Shown in pieces: positions 35,501 to 48,984 of a DNA stretch of 64,000 nt. The DNA lies in contig NW_026577882.1 of assembly GCF_029407905.1 (NCBI RefSeq), forward strand, positions 1-64,000, read 5' to 3'. This stretch comes from Bubalus kerabau. Its lineage: Eukaryota; Chordata; Mammalia; Artiodactyla; Bovidae. Position 1 is the stretch's first letter, and each line of letters opens with the position of its first letter. The notes under the pieces were generated by a model. It was not told the DNA's origin. It was given only the letters and a program-made list of their open reading frames with translations, and did no database searches. The position numbers were made by a program, and so were the translations under genes.

Positions 35501-38500
35501 AGAAGTCAGGGATACTGTGGAGTTGGGAAAGACCTCTCGGGACTCCACTGGGTTTGGTGAAATGGAAGGGGGCCTCATCTCGAGGGGAGGCAGGAACCTC
35601 AGGGTTCCTCTCCATTTCTGATTCCGATCGCAGCCCCCTGCATAGTTGGGAGAGGTGAGTCAGGCCTTGTCTTGTGTGCAGGAATGGACCTCCGCTTGCC
35701 TCTCGAGTTGTTCACTGGGTGACAGGCACTTGTTGAGCTGTATGAGTAACCTGCGGTCTTTTCCGGACGATGCACGGGCGTGTCAGTGCCCCTTCGTGTT
35801 GTGCCTTCATCCAGACTATCTTCGAATAGGTGTCTGGGCATCGCGTTCTTATCAAGAGCGGATCGGGAAATCGCGGTCTTTCGGCATGTGACACCACCAT
35901 CGAGGCTACGTCTCGAATTTCCTCGTGAGACAGCCTCATCTGAGGTGCGTGGAGAAGGTCGGGAACCCCTTGCAGACAAAGCAGGGGAATTGACCCTCCT
36001 TTCGCGATCAGGAGGGGAGAAGGGGCTCAGATGAAGTGGTGCCAGGAACCTCGGTGTTCCCCTCTAGTGCGACCCGTATGTCGGGGAACTTTTGGGGTAG
36101 CATTAAGGGTGCCAAATATCATTTCGCACTTGAAGACAGAACGTGGGACTACTCTTGAGACGCTGGAGCGGGCAAGGGCCTCATCTTGCAATGACGGGGG
36201 AACCACGTGGTTTTTCTCAAGTTGAGGCGGAATTCTCGAATTACTACTGGGAATTCAGGCTTCCTCTTGTGTTGGCCCAGGGAGGTCCAATCTTCCATTC
36301 GGGTTGTGAGGGAAAGCTGGGGAGCGCTCTCGAGTTACTGCAGGGCAAAAGCGACCTCATCTAGCCTTGTGTTCAGGACCCAATGATCCTCTCCAAGGGC
36401 GACAGGGATCTCGGGTTTGCATTACAGACTCACCCGGGGAGTTAGGCCTCGTGTCGAGGGAAAGCAAAGGACTCGGCTATCCTCTCGAGTTGCGACGCGT
36501 ATCTCTTGGAGCCCACTGAGTGGTCTAAAGGGAGTCAACCCTCCTCTTCAGTTTGGAGAGAGGACTCGGGATTGCTCTCCAGGCCATGCAGGAAAAGAAG
36601 GCCCACATCTCGAGATGACGGGGGCGTCTCGTGGGTTTTCTCGAGCTGCGGCGCCAGTGTGGGGTTTCTCACGAGGTACGATGGGGAGTTCAGGTAGCCT
36701 CTCGTGTGGCAACAGGGAAGTCAGGTCTCCATGGGCGGGGCAAGGGGGAGCGCGTCATTGCTCTCAAGTCAGGGTAGGGGAATCGGGCCTCATGACGGGT
36801 TGAAAAAGAACTCTCGATGTCTTTCTAGGGTTGCGGCAGGAAACCCTGGGTTCCCTTGACTTGTGCCGGTGACCTCAGGGAGCGTCTCAGGGTGCCTCTG
36901 AGAAGTCAGGGATACTGTGGATTTGGGAGAGGCCTCTCGGGACTCCTCTGGGTTTGGTGCAATGGAAGTGGGCCTCATCTCGAGTTGAGGCAGGAACCTC
37001 AGGGTTCTGCTCCTGACTTCCTGGAGGCCGGATCTGACTCAGATCGCAGGGTCCCTGTTGAGTTTGCTCAGGAATGTCAGGTCTCGTGTTCTGCGGAGGA
37101 ATGGAACTCCGCTTACATCTCAAGTTGTTCAAGGATAACACCACTTTTCGTGATGTGTGTGGAACCTGCGGGTTTTTCGGAGATGCACGGGGGCGTCAGT
37201 GCTCCTTCCTGTTGTGCCTTCTTCCACAGGGTTGCCTTCGAAGAGGTGTCCGGGCATCGTGTTCTCCTCAAGTGCGGACCGGGAAATTGGGGTCTTTCAG
37301 CATGTTCCACCACCCACTAGGCTACGTCTCGAATTTTCTCGTGAGACCAGCCTCATCCTGAGGCGCGCAGGAAAGTCTGGGAACCCTTTCCAAACAAAGC
37401 AGGGGAATCGACCCTACTTTCGGGATCAGGAGGAGAGAAAGGGCTCAGATGAAGTAGTGCCGGGAACCTCGGTGCTCTCCTTGAGTGAAAGTCGGGTAAC
37501 TTTTCTGGTTGTATCAAGGGTGCCAAGTACCGTTTCGCACTTCAAGACGGAACCTGGGACTTCTCTTGAGATGCTGTAGTGGGCAAGGGCCTCATCTAGC
37601 ACTGACGGGGGACCCACGTGTTTTTTCTCGAGTTGCGGCAGGATTCTTGAGTTACGATGGGGAATACAGGTTTCCTCTTGTGTTGGCCCAGGGAAGTCCA
37701 ATCTTCCATTCGAGTTGCAAGTGAGAGCTGGAGATTGCTCTCGAGTCACTGCAGGGCAAAATAGAGCTCATCTAGGTTTGTGTCCAGGACCGAGTTTTTC
37801 TCTCCAGGGGCGACAGGGATCTCGGGGTTGCATTCCAGACTCACCCGGGGAGTCAGGCCTCGTCTCGAAGGGAATGAATGGACTCCGCTCTCCTCTCGAG
37901 TCGCGACGGTTATCCCTTGGAGCCCAAGAGTGGCCTAAATGGAGTTAAGCCTCCTGTGGAGTTTGGAGAGAGGACTCGGGATTGCTCTCTAGGCCATGCA
38001 GGAAAAGAAGGCCCTCATCTCGCGATGACGGGGGTGTCTCGTGGGTTTTCTCAAGGTGCAGTGCCTGGTTGGGGTTTCTCACGAGATAGGACGGGGAGCT
38101 CAGGGAGACTCCTGTGGTGCCACGGAAGTCAGGTCTCCATGGACGTGGCGTGGGGGAGCGCCTCATTGCTCTCGAGTCATGGTAGGGGAATCAAGCCTCA
38201 AGACGCTTCGAAGAAGAACTCTCGAGGTCTCTCTCGGGGTGTGGCAGGAAACCCTGGGTTCCCTCGACTTGTGCCCATGACCTCAGGGAGCTTAGCGGGG
38301 TTCCTCTGAGAAGTCAGGGATACTGTGGAGTTGAGAGGGGCTTCTCGGGACATCACAGGGACTGGTGCAATTGAAGAGGACCTAATCTCGGATTGAGGCA
38401 GTAACGTCAGGGTTCCTCTCCATTTCTGACTCGGATAGCAGGGTCCCTGCAGAGTTGGGACAGGAGAGTCAGACCTCGTCTTGTGTGGAGTAATGGAACT

Positions 38501-41454
38501 CCGCTTGCCTCTCGAGTTGTTCACGGGATGACAGGCCACCTGTCGAGTTGTATGTGGAATCTGTGGTTTTGGGGGACGATGCACAGGGGTGTCAGTGCCC
38601 CTTCGTGTTGTGCCTTCATCCACAGGGTTACCTTCGAAGAGGTGACCGGGCATCGGGATCTTATCAATAGCGGACCAGGAAATCGGGGTCTTTCGGCATG
38701 TGGCACCAACACGAGGCTACGTCTCGACTTCCCTCGTGAGACTGGCCTCATCCTGAGGTTCGCCGGGAAGCCTGGGAACCCCTTCCAGACAAAGCAGGGG
38801 AATCGACCCTCCTGTCGCCATTAGGAGGGGAGAAGAGGCTCAGCTGAAGCGGTGCTGGGAACCTCCATGTTCTCCTCGAGTGAGACCGGGGTGTCAGGGA
38901 AATTTGGGGGTCGCATCAAGGGTGCCAAGTACCGTTTCACACTTCAAGACGGAACATGGGACTTCCCTGGAGACGCTATAGCTGACAGGGGCCTCATATT
39001 TCGATGACGGAGGAGCCACGTTGTTTTTCTCCAGTTGCCGCGGGATTCTCGAATTACAATGGGGAATACAGGCTTCCTCTTGTGTTGGCCCAGGGAAGTC
39101 CAATCATCCATTCGAGTTGCGAGGGAGAGCTGGGGATTGCACTTGAGTCAATGCAGGACAAAAAAGACCTCATTTAGGCTTGTGTCCAGGACCGAGTTTT
39201 CCTCTACAGGGGCAACACGGATCTCGGGATCCCATTCCAGACTCACCCAAGTAGTCAGGCCTCGGCTCGAGGCGAAGCAACGGACTCTGCACTCCTCTAG
39301 AGTAGCGACGTGTATCTCTTGGAGGCTACTGAGTGGCCTAAAGGTAGTCAGGCCTCCAGTGGAGTTTGGATAGTGGACTCGGGATTGCTCTCTAGGTCAT
39401 GTAGGAAAAGAAGGCCCTCATCTTACGATGATGGGGGCGTCTCGTGAGTTTTCTCAAGTGGCGGTGCCAGTGTGGGGTTTTCATGAGGTAGGACGGGGAG
39501 CGCAGGGAGCCTCTCGTGTGGCGCCAGGGAAGTTAGGTTTCAATGGGCGTGGCGAGGGGAATGCGTCATTGCTCTCCAGTCATGGTAGGGTATCGGGCCT
39601 CAAGACGCGGTAAAGAAGGACTCTCAAGGTCTTTCTCAGAATGCAGCAGGAAACCCTGGGTTCACTCGACTTGTGCCAGTGACCTCAGAGAGCTTCTGAG
39701 GGTGCCTCTGAGAATCAGGGATACTGTGGAGTTTTAGGGGCCTCTCGGGACTCCACTGGGTATGGCGCAATGGAAGAGGGCCTCATTTCGAGTTGATGCA
39801 GGAACGTCAGGTTTCATCTACATTTCTGACTCCGATCGCACGGTCCCTGCAGAGTTGGGAAAGGAGAGTCAGGCCTTCTCTTGTGTGGAGGAACGGAACT
39901 CCGCATGCCTCTCTAGTTCTTCAAGGGATGACAGGACACTTGTCGATCTGTGTTTGGAATCTGCGTGTTTTTCCGTACTATGCATGGGGATGTCAGTACC
40001 CCTTCGTGTTGTGCATTCATCCACAGGTTTGCTTTCGAAGAGGTGTCCTGGCATCGGGTTCTTATTAAGAGCGGACCGGGAAATCGGGGTCTTTCCGCAT
40101 GTGGCACCACCCACCAGGCTACGTCTCGAATTTCCTAGTGAGACCGGCCTCATCCTGACGTGCGCCGGGAAGGTCGGAACCCCTTGCAGACAAAGCAGGG
40201 GAATCGACCCTCCTGTCTCGATCAGGAGGGGAGAAGGGGCACAGATGAGGTGATGCCGGGAACCTCGGTGTTCCCTTCCAGTGAGACCAATGTGTTGGGG
40301 AACTTTTGGGGTCACATCAAAGGTGCCAAGTACTGTATCGCACTTCAAGATGGAACATAAGACTTCTTTTGAGACGCCGTAGCGGCAATGGCCGCATCTT
40401 GCGATGAAGAGGGAACGACGTAGTTTTTCTCGAGTTGTGGCGGGATTCTTGAGTTACAACGGGAAATTCAGGCTTCCTCTTCTGTTGGCCCAGGGAAGTC
40501 CAGTCTTCCATTCGAGTTGCGAGGGAGAGTTGGGGATTGCTCTCGAGTCACTGCAGGAAAACAGAGACCTCATCTAGGCTTGTGTCCAGGACCTAATGTT
40601 TCTCTCCAGGGGCGACAGGGATCTCCGGTTCACATATCAGACACACCCGAGGAGTCAGGCCTCGCCTCGAGGGGAAGGAAAAGACTCCGCTCTCCTCTCG
40701 AGTCGCGACAGGTATGTCTTGGAGTCCACTGAGTGACCAAAAGGGAGTCAAGCCTACTGTGGAGTTTGGAGAGAGGACTCGGGATTGCTCTCCAGGCCAT
40801 GCTAGAAAAGAAGGCCGTAATGTCGCGAAAATGGGGGCGTCTCGTGGGTTTTCTCTATCTGTGGCGCCAGTGTTTGGTTTCTCACGAGGTATGACGGGGA
40901 GCTCAGGGAGCCTCTCGTGTGGCGCCAGGGAAGTCAGGGCTTCATGAGTGTAGCAGAGGGAGTGCGTTATTGCCCTCGAGTCATGGTAGGGGAATCAGGC
41001 CTCAAAATGCGTTGAAGAAGGACTCTTGAGTTCTTTCTATGGTGGTGGCAGTAAACCCTGGGCTCACTCGAATTGTGCTGGTGACCTCAGGGAGCTTCTC
41101 AGGGTGCCTCTGAGAAGTCAGGGATACTGTGGAGCTGGGACGCGTCTCTCGGGACTCCACTGGGTTTCGTGCAATGGAAGAGGTCCTAATCTCGAGTGGA
41201 GGCAGGAACCTCAGCGTTCCTCTCGTGACTTCACTGGCGCTGGTCTGATTCGGATCGCAAAGTCCCTGCAGAGTTGGGACAGGAGAGTCAGGCATCATCT
41301 TGTGTAGAGGAATGAAACCCCACTTGCCTCTCGAGTTCTTCAGGGGTGACAAGCCACTTGTTGAGCTATATGTGGAACCTGCGGGTTTTTCCGGACGATG
41401 CACGAGGGTGTCAGTGCCCCTTTGTGTTGTGCCTTCATCCACAGGGTTGCCTTC

Positions 41455-42660
41455 GAAGAGCCGTCCGGGCCTCGGGTACTTCTCAAGGGCGGACCGGGGA
41501 ATCGGGGGCGTTCGGCATGTGGCACCACCCACGTGGCTCGTCTCGAATTTCCTCGTGAGACCGGCCTCATCCTGAGGTGCGCCGGGAAGGCCGGGAACCC
41601 CTGCCAGACCACGCAGGGGAATCTCCTCTCCTGTCGCGATCAGGAGGGGAGAAGGGGCTCAGAGGAAGCGGTGCCGGGACTATTGGTGTTCCCCTCGAGG
41701 GAACCCGGCGTGTCGGGGGACTCTTGGGGGTCGCAGGAAGGCTGTCAGGGACCGTTTCGCCCTTCAGGGCGGAACAGGGGACTTCCCTTGAGACGCCGTC
41801 GCGGGCAAGGGCCTCATCTTGCCAAGAGGTGGGAACCACGTGGTTTTTCTCGAGTTGCGGCGGGATTCTCGAGTTACGACGGGGATCTCAGCCTTCCCCT
41901 TGGGTTGGCCCTGGGAAGCCCAATCTTCCACTCGGGTTGCGAGGGAAAGCTGGGGGTTGCGCTCGAGTCACGGCAGGGCCGAAGAGACCTCACCTAGGCG
42001 TGTGTCCGGGACCTAATATTCCTCTCCAGGGAAGGCAGGGATCTCGGGGTTGCATTCCAGGCTCCCCCGGGGAGTCAGGCCTCGTCTCGAGGGGAAGCCA
42101 AGGACTCCGCTCTCCTCTCGAGTCGCGACGCGGGTCTCTTGGAGCCCCCTGAGCGGCCTCAAGGGAGTCCAGCCTCCTCTTCCGTTTGGAGAGAGGACCC
42201 GGGATTGCTCTCCAGGCCATGCAGGAAAAGAAGGCCCTCAGCTCGCGAGAACGGGTGCGTGTCAGGGTTTTCATCGAGCTGCGGCGCCTGTGGGGGTTTT
42301 CTCCCGAGGCACGACGAGGATGTCAGGGAGCCTCTCGTGCGGCGCCAGGGAAGTCAGGTCTCCATGCGCGTGGCGAGGGGGAGCGCGTCCTGGCTCTCGA
42401 GTCACGGGAGGGGACTAGGGCCTCGAGACGCGTTGAAGAAGGACTCTCGAGGTCTTTGTCGGGGGGCGGCGGGAAACCCTCGTTTCCCTCGCCTTCTGCC
42501 GGGGACCTTAGGGAACTTCCCAAGGTGCCTCTGAGAGGCGAGGGATCCTGTGGAGGTGGCGGGGCCCCTCGGGACTCCGCTGGGTCTGGCGCAACGGAAG
42601 AGGGCCTCATCTCGAGGGGAGGCAGGAACCTCAGGCTTCCTCTCCATTTCTGACTCCGAC
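41455..42660 (+). repeat. CpG-rich satellite variant, block 1
   Basis: A monomer with GATCTCAGCCTTCCCCTTGG in place of the canonical GAATTCAGGCTTCC landmark and many extra CpG dinucleotides (GCGCGTGGCGAGG, GACGCGGGTCTC). It shares these variants with 48985-52130. Confidence 0.8.
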
Positions 42661-45540
42661 CGCAGGGTCCCTGCAGAGTTGGGACAGGAGAGTCAGGCCT
42701 CGTCTTGTCTGAGTAACGGAACTCTGCTTGCCTCTCGAGTCGTTCAGGGGGTCTCAGGGCCCTTGACAAGCTGTTAGTGGAACCTGCGGGTGTTTCCAGA
42801 AGATGCATGGGGGTGTCAGTGCCCCTTCGTTTTGTGCCTTCCCCCACAGGGTTTCCTTCAAAGAGGTGTCCGGGCATCGGGTTCATTTCAAGAGCGGACC
42901 GGGAAATCGGGGTCATTCGGCATGTGGCACCACCCACGTGGCTCATCTCGAATTTCCTCGTGAGACCAGCATCATCCTGAGGTGCGCCGGGAAGGCCGGG
43001 AACACCTTCCACACAAAGTAGGGGAATCGATTCTCCTGTCGCGATCAGGAGGGGAGATGGGGCTCAGATGAAGTGGTGCCGGGACCCTCGGTGTTCCAGT
43101 CGAGGGAACCCGGCGTTTCAGGGAACTTTAGGGGTCGCATCAAGGGAGCCAAGTACCGTTTCCCACTTCAGGACGGAACATGGGACTTCCCTGGAGACGC
43201 TATAGAGGGCAAGGGCCTCATCCTGTGAAGACGTTGGAACCACGTCGTTTTTCTCGAGTTGCATCGGGATTCTCGAAAACGACAGGAATTTCAGGCTTCC
43301 TCTTGGGTTGGCCCTGGGAAGCCCAATCTTCAATTCGAGTTGCGATGGAAAGCTGGGGGTTCTGCTCGAGTCACTACAGGGCCAAAGAGACCTCATCGAG
43401 GCGTGTGTCCAGGACCTAATATTCCTCCCAAGGGAAGACAGGGATCACGGGTTTCCATTCCAGACTCCCCCGGGGGGTCAGGACTCGCCTGGAGGGGAAG
43501 CAAAGGACTCCGCTTTCCTCTCAAGTCGCGACACGGTTCTCTTGGAGCCCACTGAGTGGACTCAAGGGTGTCGAGCCTCCTCTTCAGTTTGGAGAGAGGA
43601 CCCGGGATTGCTCTCCAGGCCAGGCAGGAAAAGAAGGCCCTCATCTCGCGATGACGGGGGCATCTCATGGGTTTCCTCAGGCTGCTGCGCTCATGGAGGT
43701 TTTCTCACGAGGCACGACGAGGACCTCAGGGAGCCTCTCGTGCGGCGCCAGGGAAGTCAGGTCCCCATGCGCATGGCGAGGGGGAGCTGGTCATCACTCT
43801 CGAGTCATGGGAAACGGCTAGGTCCTCAAGAGGCGTTGAAGAAGGACTCTCGAGGTCTTTCTCGGGTTGTGGCGGGAAACCCTCGTTTCCCTCGACTTCT
43901 GCAGGGGACCTTAGTGAACTTCCCACGGTGCCTCTGAGAGGTGAGGGATGCTGTGTAGTTGGCAGGGCCTCTCGGGACTCTGCTGGGTTCGGCGCAATGG
44001 AAGAGGGCCTCATCTCGAGGGGAGGCATGAACCTCAGGCTTCCTCTCGGTTTCGGACTCCGACTGCACGGTCCCTGCAGGGTTGGGACAGGAGAGTCATG
44101 CCTCGTCTTGTCTGAGGAATGGAATTCTGGTTGCCTCTCGAGTTGTTCCAGGAGTCTCAGGCCCCTTGTCGAGCTGTGTGTAGACCCTGCGGGTTTTTCC
44201 GGATGATGCACGGGGGTGTCACTGCCCCTTCATGTTATGCCTTCACTCACAGGGTTGCCTTCGAAGACGTGTCCGGGCATCGGGTTCTTATCAAGAGCAG
44301 ACCGGAAAATCGGAGTCGTTTGGCACGTGGCACCTCACACGTGGCTAGTCTCGAATTTCCTCCTGAGACCGGCCTCATCCTGAGGTGCGCCAGGAAGGCC
44401 GGGAACCCCTTCCAGACAAAGCAGGGGAATCGACTCTCCTGTCGTGATCAGGAGGGGAGAAGGGGCTCAGATGAAGTGGTGCCGGGACCCTCGGTGTTCC
44501 CCTCGAGGGAACCCAGCGTGTCGGGGAACTTTTGCGGTCGCATCAAGGGTGTCAAGTACCGTTTCACCCTTCAGGGCGGAACATGGGACTTCCCTGGAGA
44601 CACCGGGAACTTCGGTGTTCCCCTGGAGTGAGACCGGTATGTTGGGGAACTTTGGGGTCGCATCAAGGGTGCCAAGTAGCATTTCGAACTTTAAGATGGA
44701 ACGTGGGACTTCTGTTGAGACTCTAGCTGGCAAGGGCCTCATATTGCGATGAAGGGGGAACCACATGGTTTTTAAGACTTGAGGCTCTATTCTCGAATTA
44801 CGATGGGAAATTCAGACTTCCTCTTGTGTTGACCGTGGGAAGACCAATCTTCCATTCAAATTGTGAGGGAGAGATGGAGGTTGCTCTCGAGTCACTGTAG
44901 GGCAAAATAGACCTCATCTAGGCTTGTGTCTAGGACATAATGTTCCACTCCAGGGGTGACATGGATCTCGGGGTTGCATTCCAAACTCACCCGGGGAGTC
45001 AGGCCTCGTCTCCAGGGAAGCAAAGGACTCCGCTCTCCTCTCGAGTCGCACCGGGTATTTCTTGGACCCAACTGAGTGGCCTAAAGGGAGTCAATACTCC
45101 TGTGAAGTTTGGAGAGAGGACCAGGAATTGCTCTCCAGGTCAGGCAGGAAAAGAAGGCCCCCATCTCTCCTTGACGGGGGCATCTTGTGGTTTTTCTCGA
45201 ACTGCGGCGCCAGTGTGGGTTTTCTCATGAGGTACGATGGGGTACTCAGGGAGCCTCTTGTGTGGTACTAGGGAAGTCAGTTTTCCTGCTTGTGGCGAGG
45301 GGAGCGCGTCCTTGCTCTGGAGTCATGGTAGGGGAATTGGGCATCAAGAGACGTTGAAAAAGGACTCTCCAAGTCTTTCTCGGGTTACTTCAGGAAACTC
45401 TGGGTTCCCTCGATTTGTGCCAGTGACCTCAGGTAGCTTCTCAGGGAGCCTCTGAGAATTCAGGGATACTGTGGTGTTGGGAGGGGCCTCTCGGGACACC
45501 ACTGAGTTTGGTTCAATGGAAGAGGGCCTCTTCTCTAGTT
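42661..45540 (+). repeat. Single diverged copy of the 2.9-kb satellite dimer
   Basis: It has the same order of variants as 2027-4947 and 4948-7868, including the internal 118-bp duplication (halves from 44482 and 44603). It is several percent different, and only one copy is present. Confidence 0.78.
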
Positions 45541-48270
45541 GAGGCAGGAACCTCAGGGTTCCTCTCCATTTCTGACTCCAATTGCAGGGTCCCTGAAGAG
45601 TTGGGACAGGAGAGTAAGGCCTCGTCATGTGTGAAGGAATGCAACTTCACTTGCCTCTCGAGTTGTTCACGGGGTGACAGTCCACATTTGGAGCTGTGAG
45701 TGGAATCTGCGGGTTTTTCCAGACGATGCATGGGGATGTCAGTGTCCCTTCGTGTTGTGCCTTCATCCACAGGGTTGCCTTCGAAGAGATGTCCGGGCGT
45801 CAGGTTCTTATCTAGAGTGGACCGGGAATTCGGGATCTTTCAGCATATGGCACCAACCATGAGGCTACTTTTCGAATTTCCTCATGAGACCGGCCTCATC
45901 TGGAGGTTCGCGGGGAACGTCGGGAACCCCTTGCAGACAAAACATGGGAATCGACCCTTCTGTCGCGAGCAAGAGGGGTGAAGGGGCTCACAGGAAGTGG
46001 TGCCGTGAATTTTGGTGTTTCCCTCGAGTGAGACCGGTATGTCAGGGAACTTTGGGGGTCGCATCAAGGGTGCCAAGTACCGTTTTGTACTTCAGGATGG
46101 AACGTGGGACTTCTCTTGATACGCTGTAGCGGCCAAGGGGCTCATCTTGCGATTACGGGGGAGCCACGTGGTTTTTCTCGAGTTGCGGCGGGATTCTCGA
46201 GTTACGACGGGGATTTCAGGCTTCCTCTTGTGTTGGGCCAGGGAAGTCCAATCATCCATTCGAGTTGCGAGGGAGAGCTGGGGGTTGCGCTCGAGTCACG
46301 TCAGGGCAAAGGAGACCTCATCTAGGCTTGTGTCCAGGACCTAATGTTCCTCTCCAAGGGCCACAGGGATCTCAGGTTTGCATTCCAGACTCACCCAGGG
46401 AGTCAGGCCTCATGTCGAAGGGAAGCAAAGGACTCCGCTCTCCTTTCGAGTCGCGACGGGCACCTCTTGGAGCCCACTTTGTGGCCTCAAGGGAGTCAAG
46501 CCTCCTGTGAAGTTTGGAGAGAGGACTTGGGACTGCTGTCCAGGCCATGCAGGAAAAGATGGCCCTCATCTCGCGATGACGGAGGGATCTTGTGGGTTTT
46601 CTCGAGCTGCGGCGCCAGTGTGGGGTTTCACACGAGGTACGACGGGGAGCTCAGGGAGCCTCTCGTGTGGCGCCAGGGAAGTCAGGTCTCCATGTGCGTG
46701 GCGAGGGGGAGCGCATTATTGCTCTCGAGCTATGGTAGGGGAATCTGACCCCAAGACACATTGAAGAAGGACTCTCGAGGTCTTTCTTCGGTTGTGGCAG
46801 GAAACCCTTATTTCCCTCGACTTTTGCCGGTGGCCTCAAGGAGCTTCTCAGAATGCCTATGAGAAGTCAGGGATACTGTGGAGATGGGAGGGGCCTCTCG
46901 GGACTCCACTGGGTTTGTTTTAATGGAAGAGGGTCTCATCTCGGGTTGAGGCAGGAACCTCAGGTTTCCTCTCCATTTCTGACTCAGATCGAAGCGTGCC
47001 TGCAGAGTTGGGATTGGATACTCAGGCCTCGTCTTGTCTGAGGAAGGGAACTCCGCTTGCCTCTCTCGTTGTTTAAGGGGTGACAGGCCAGTTGTGGAGC
47101 TGTATGTGGATCCTGCGGGGTTTTCCGGACGATGAACAGGGTTGCCAGTGCCCCCTCGTGTAGTGCCTTCATCCACAGGGTTGCCTTAGAAGAGGTGTCC
47201 GGGCATCGGGTTCTTATCAAAAGCAAGACCGAGAAATCGGGGTCTTTTGGCACGTGGCACCAACACGAGGCTACGTCTCGAATTTCTTCGTGAGACTGGC
47301 CTCATCCTGAGGTGCGCCATGAAGGTCGGGAACCCCTTCTAGACAAAGCAGGGGGATCGACCTTCCTGCCGTGATCAGGAGCGGAGAAGGGGCTCAAATG
47401 AAGTGGTGCCAGGAACTTCGGTGTTCCCTTGGAGTGAGACCGGTATATTGGGGAACTTTTGGGGTCGCATCAAGGGTGCCAAGTAGCATTTCGAACTTTA
47501 TGACGAAACATGGGACTTCTCTTGAGACTCTGTAGCGGGCAAAGGCCTCTTATTGCGATGAATGGGGAACCACGTGGTTTTTAAGAGTTGCGGTGGGATT
47601 CTCGACTTACAACGGGAAATTCAGACTTCCTCTTGTGTTGGCCCAATGAAGACCAATCTTCCATTCGAATTGCGAGGGAGAGATGGGTGTTGCTCTCGAG
47701 TCACTGTAGGGCAAAATAGACCTCATCTAGGCTTTTGTCCAGGACATAATGTTCCTCTCCAGGGGCAACAGGGATCTCGGGGTTGCATTCCAGACTCACC
47801 CGAGGTAAGGCCTCGTCTCGAGGGGAAACAAAGTACTCTGCTCTCCTCTCAAGTCGCGACAGGTATCTCTTGGAGCCCATTGAGTGGCCTAAAGGGAGTA
47901 AAGCCTCCTGTGAAGTTTGGAGAAAAGACCAGGGATTGCTCTCCAGGTCAGGCAGGAAAAGAAGTCCCCAATCTCGCGATGACGGTGGGTTTTCCCGAGC
48001 TGCGGCGCCAGTGTGGGGTTTCTCACGAGGTATGACGGGGAGCTCGGGGAGCCTCTCATGTGGCGCCAGGGAAGTCAGGTGTCCATGCGCATGGCGAGGG
48101 GGAGCGTGTCATTGCTCTCGAGTCATGGTAGGGGAATCCGTCCTCAAGACGCGTTGAAGACGGACTCTTGAGGTCTTTCTCGGGTTGCGGCAGGATACCC
48201 TGTGTTCCCTCGACTTGTGCCGGTGACCTCAGGGAGTTGCTCAGGGTGCCTCTGAGAAGACACTGATACT
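45541..48270 (+). repeat. Sister copy of the 7869-10640 satellite block
   Basis: Corresponds at an offset of about 37672. It continues past 48270 into intact satellite, whereas the left copy is interrupted by the provirus at 10663. The provirus therefore entered the left copy after the blocks separated, or was never copied. Confidence 0.75.
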
Positions 48271-48984
48271 GTGGAGTTAGGAGGGGCCTCTAGGGACTCC
48301 ACTGGGTGTGGTATAATACAAGAGGGCCTCATCTCGTGTTGAGGAAGGAACCTCAGGGTTCCTCTCCATTTCAGACTCCGATCTCAGGATTCCTGCAGAG
48401 TTGGGACAGGAGAGTCAGGCCTCGTATTCTGTGGAGAAATGAAACTTAGCTTGCCTCTCGAGTTGTTCACGAGGTAACAGGTCACTTGTCGAGCTGTATG
48501 TGGAACCTGCAGAATTTTCCAAAAGATGCACGGGTGTTCAGGGTCCCTCCTTGTTGTGCCTTCATCCTACGGGATGCATTCCAAGAAGTGTACGGGCATC
48601 GGGTTCTTATTAATAGCTGACCGGGAAATGGGGTCTTTCCGCATGTGGCACCACCCACGAGGCTACATCTCCAATTTCCTCGTGAGACAGGCCTCATCCT
48701 GATGTGCGCTGGGAAGATCGGTAACCCCTTCCACACAAAGCAGGAGAAAAGACACTCCTGTTGCAATCAGGAGGGGAGAAGGGGCTCAAATGAGGTGGTG
48801 CGGGGAACATGGGTGTTACCCTCGAGTGAGGCCTGTAAGTTGGGGAACTTTGGGGTGCCATCATGGCTGCCAAGTACCGTTTTGCACTTCAGTAGGAACG
48901 TGGGACTTCTTTTGAGACGCTGTGGCGGGCAAGGGCCTCATGTAGTGAAGACGATGGAACCACGTGGTTTTTCTCGAGTTGCGG

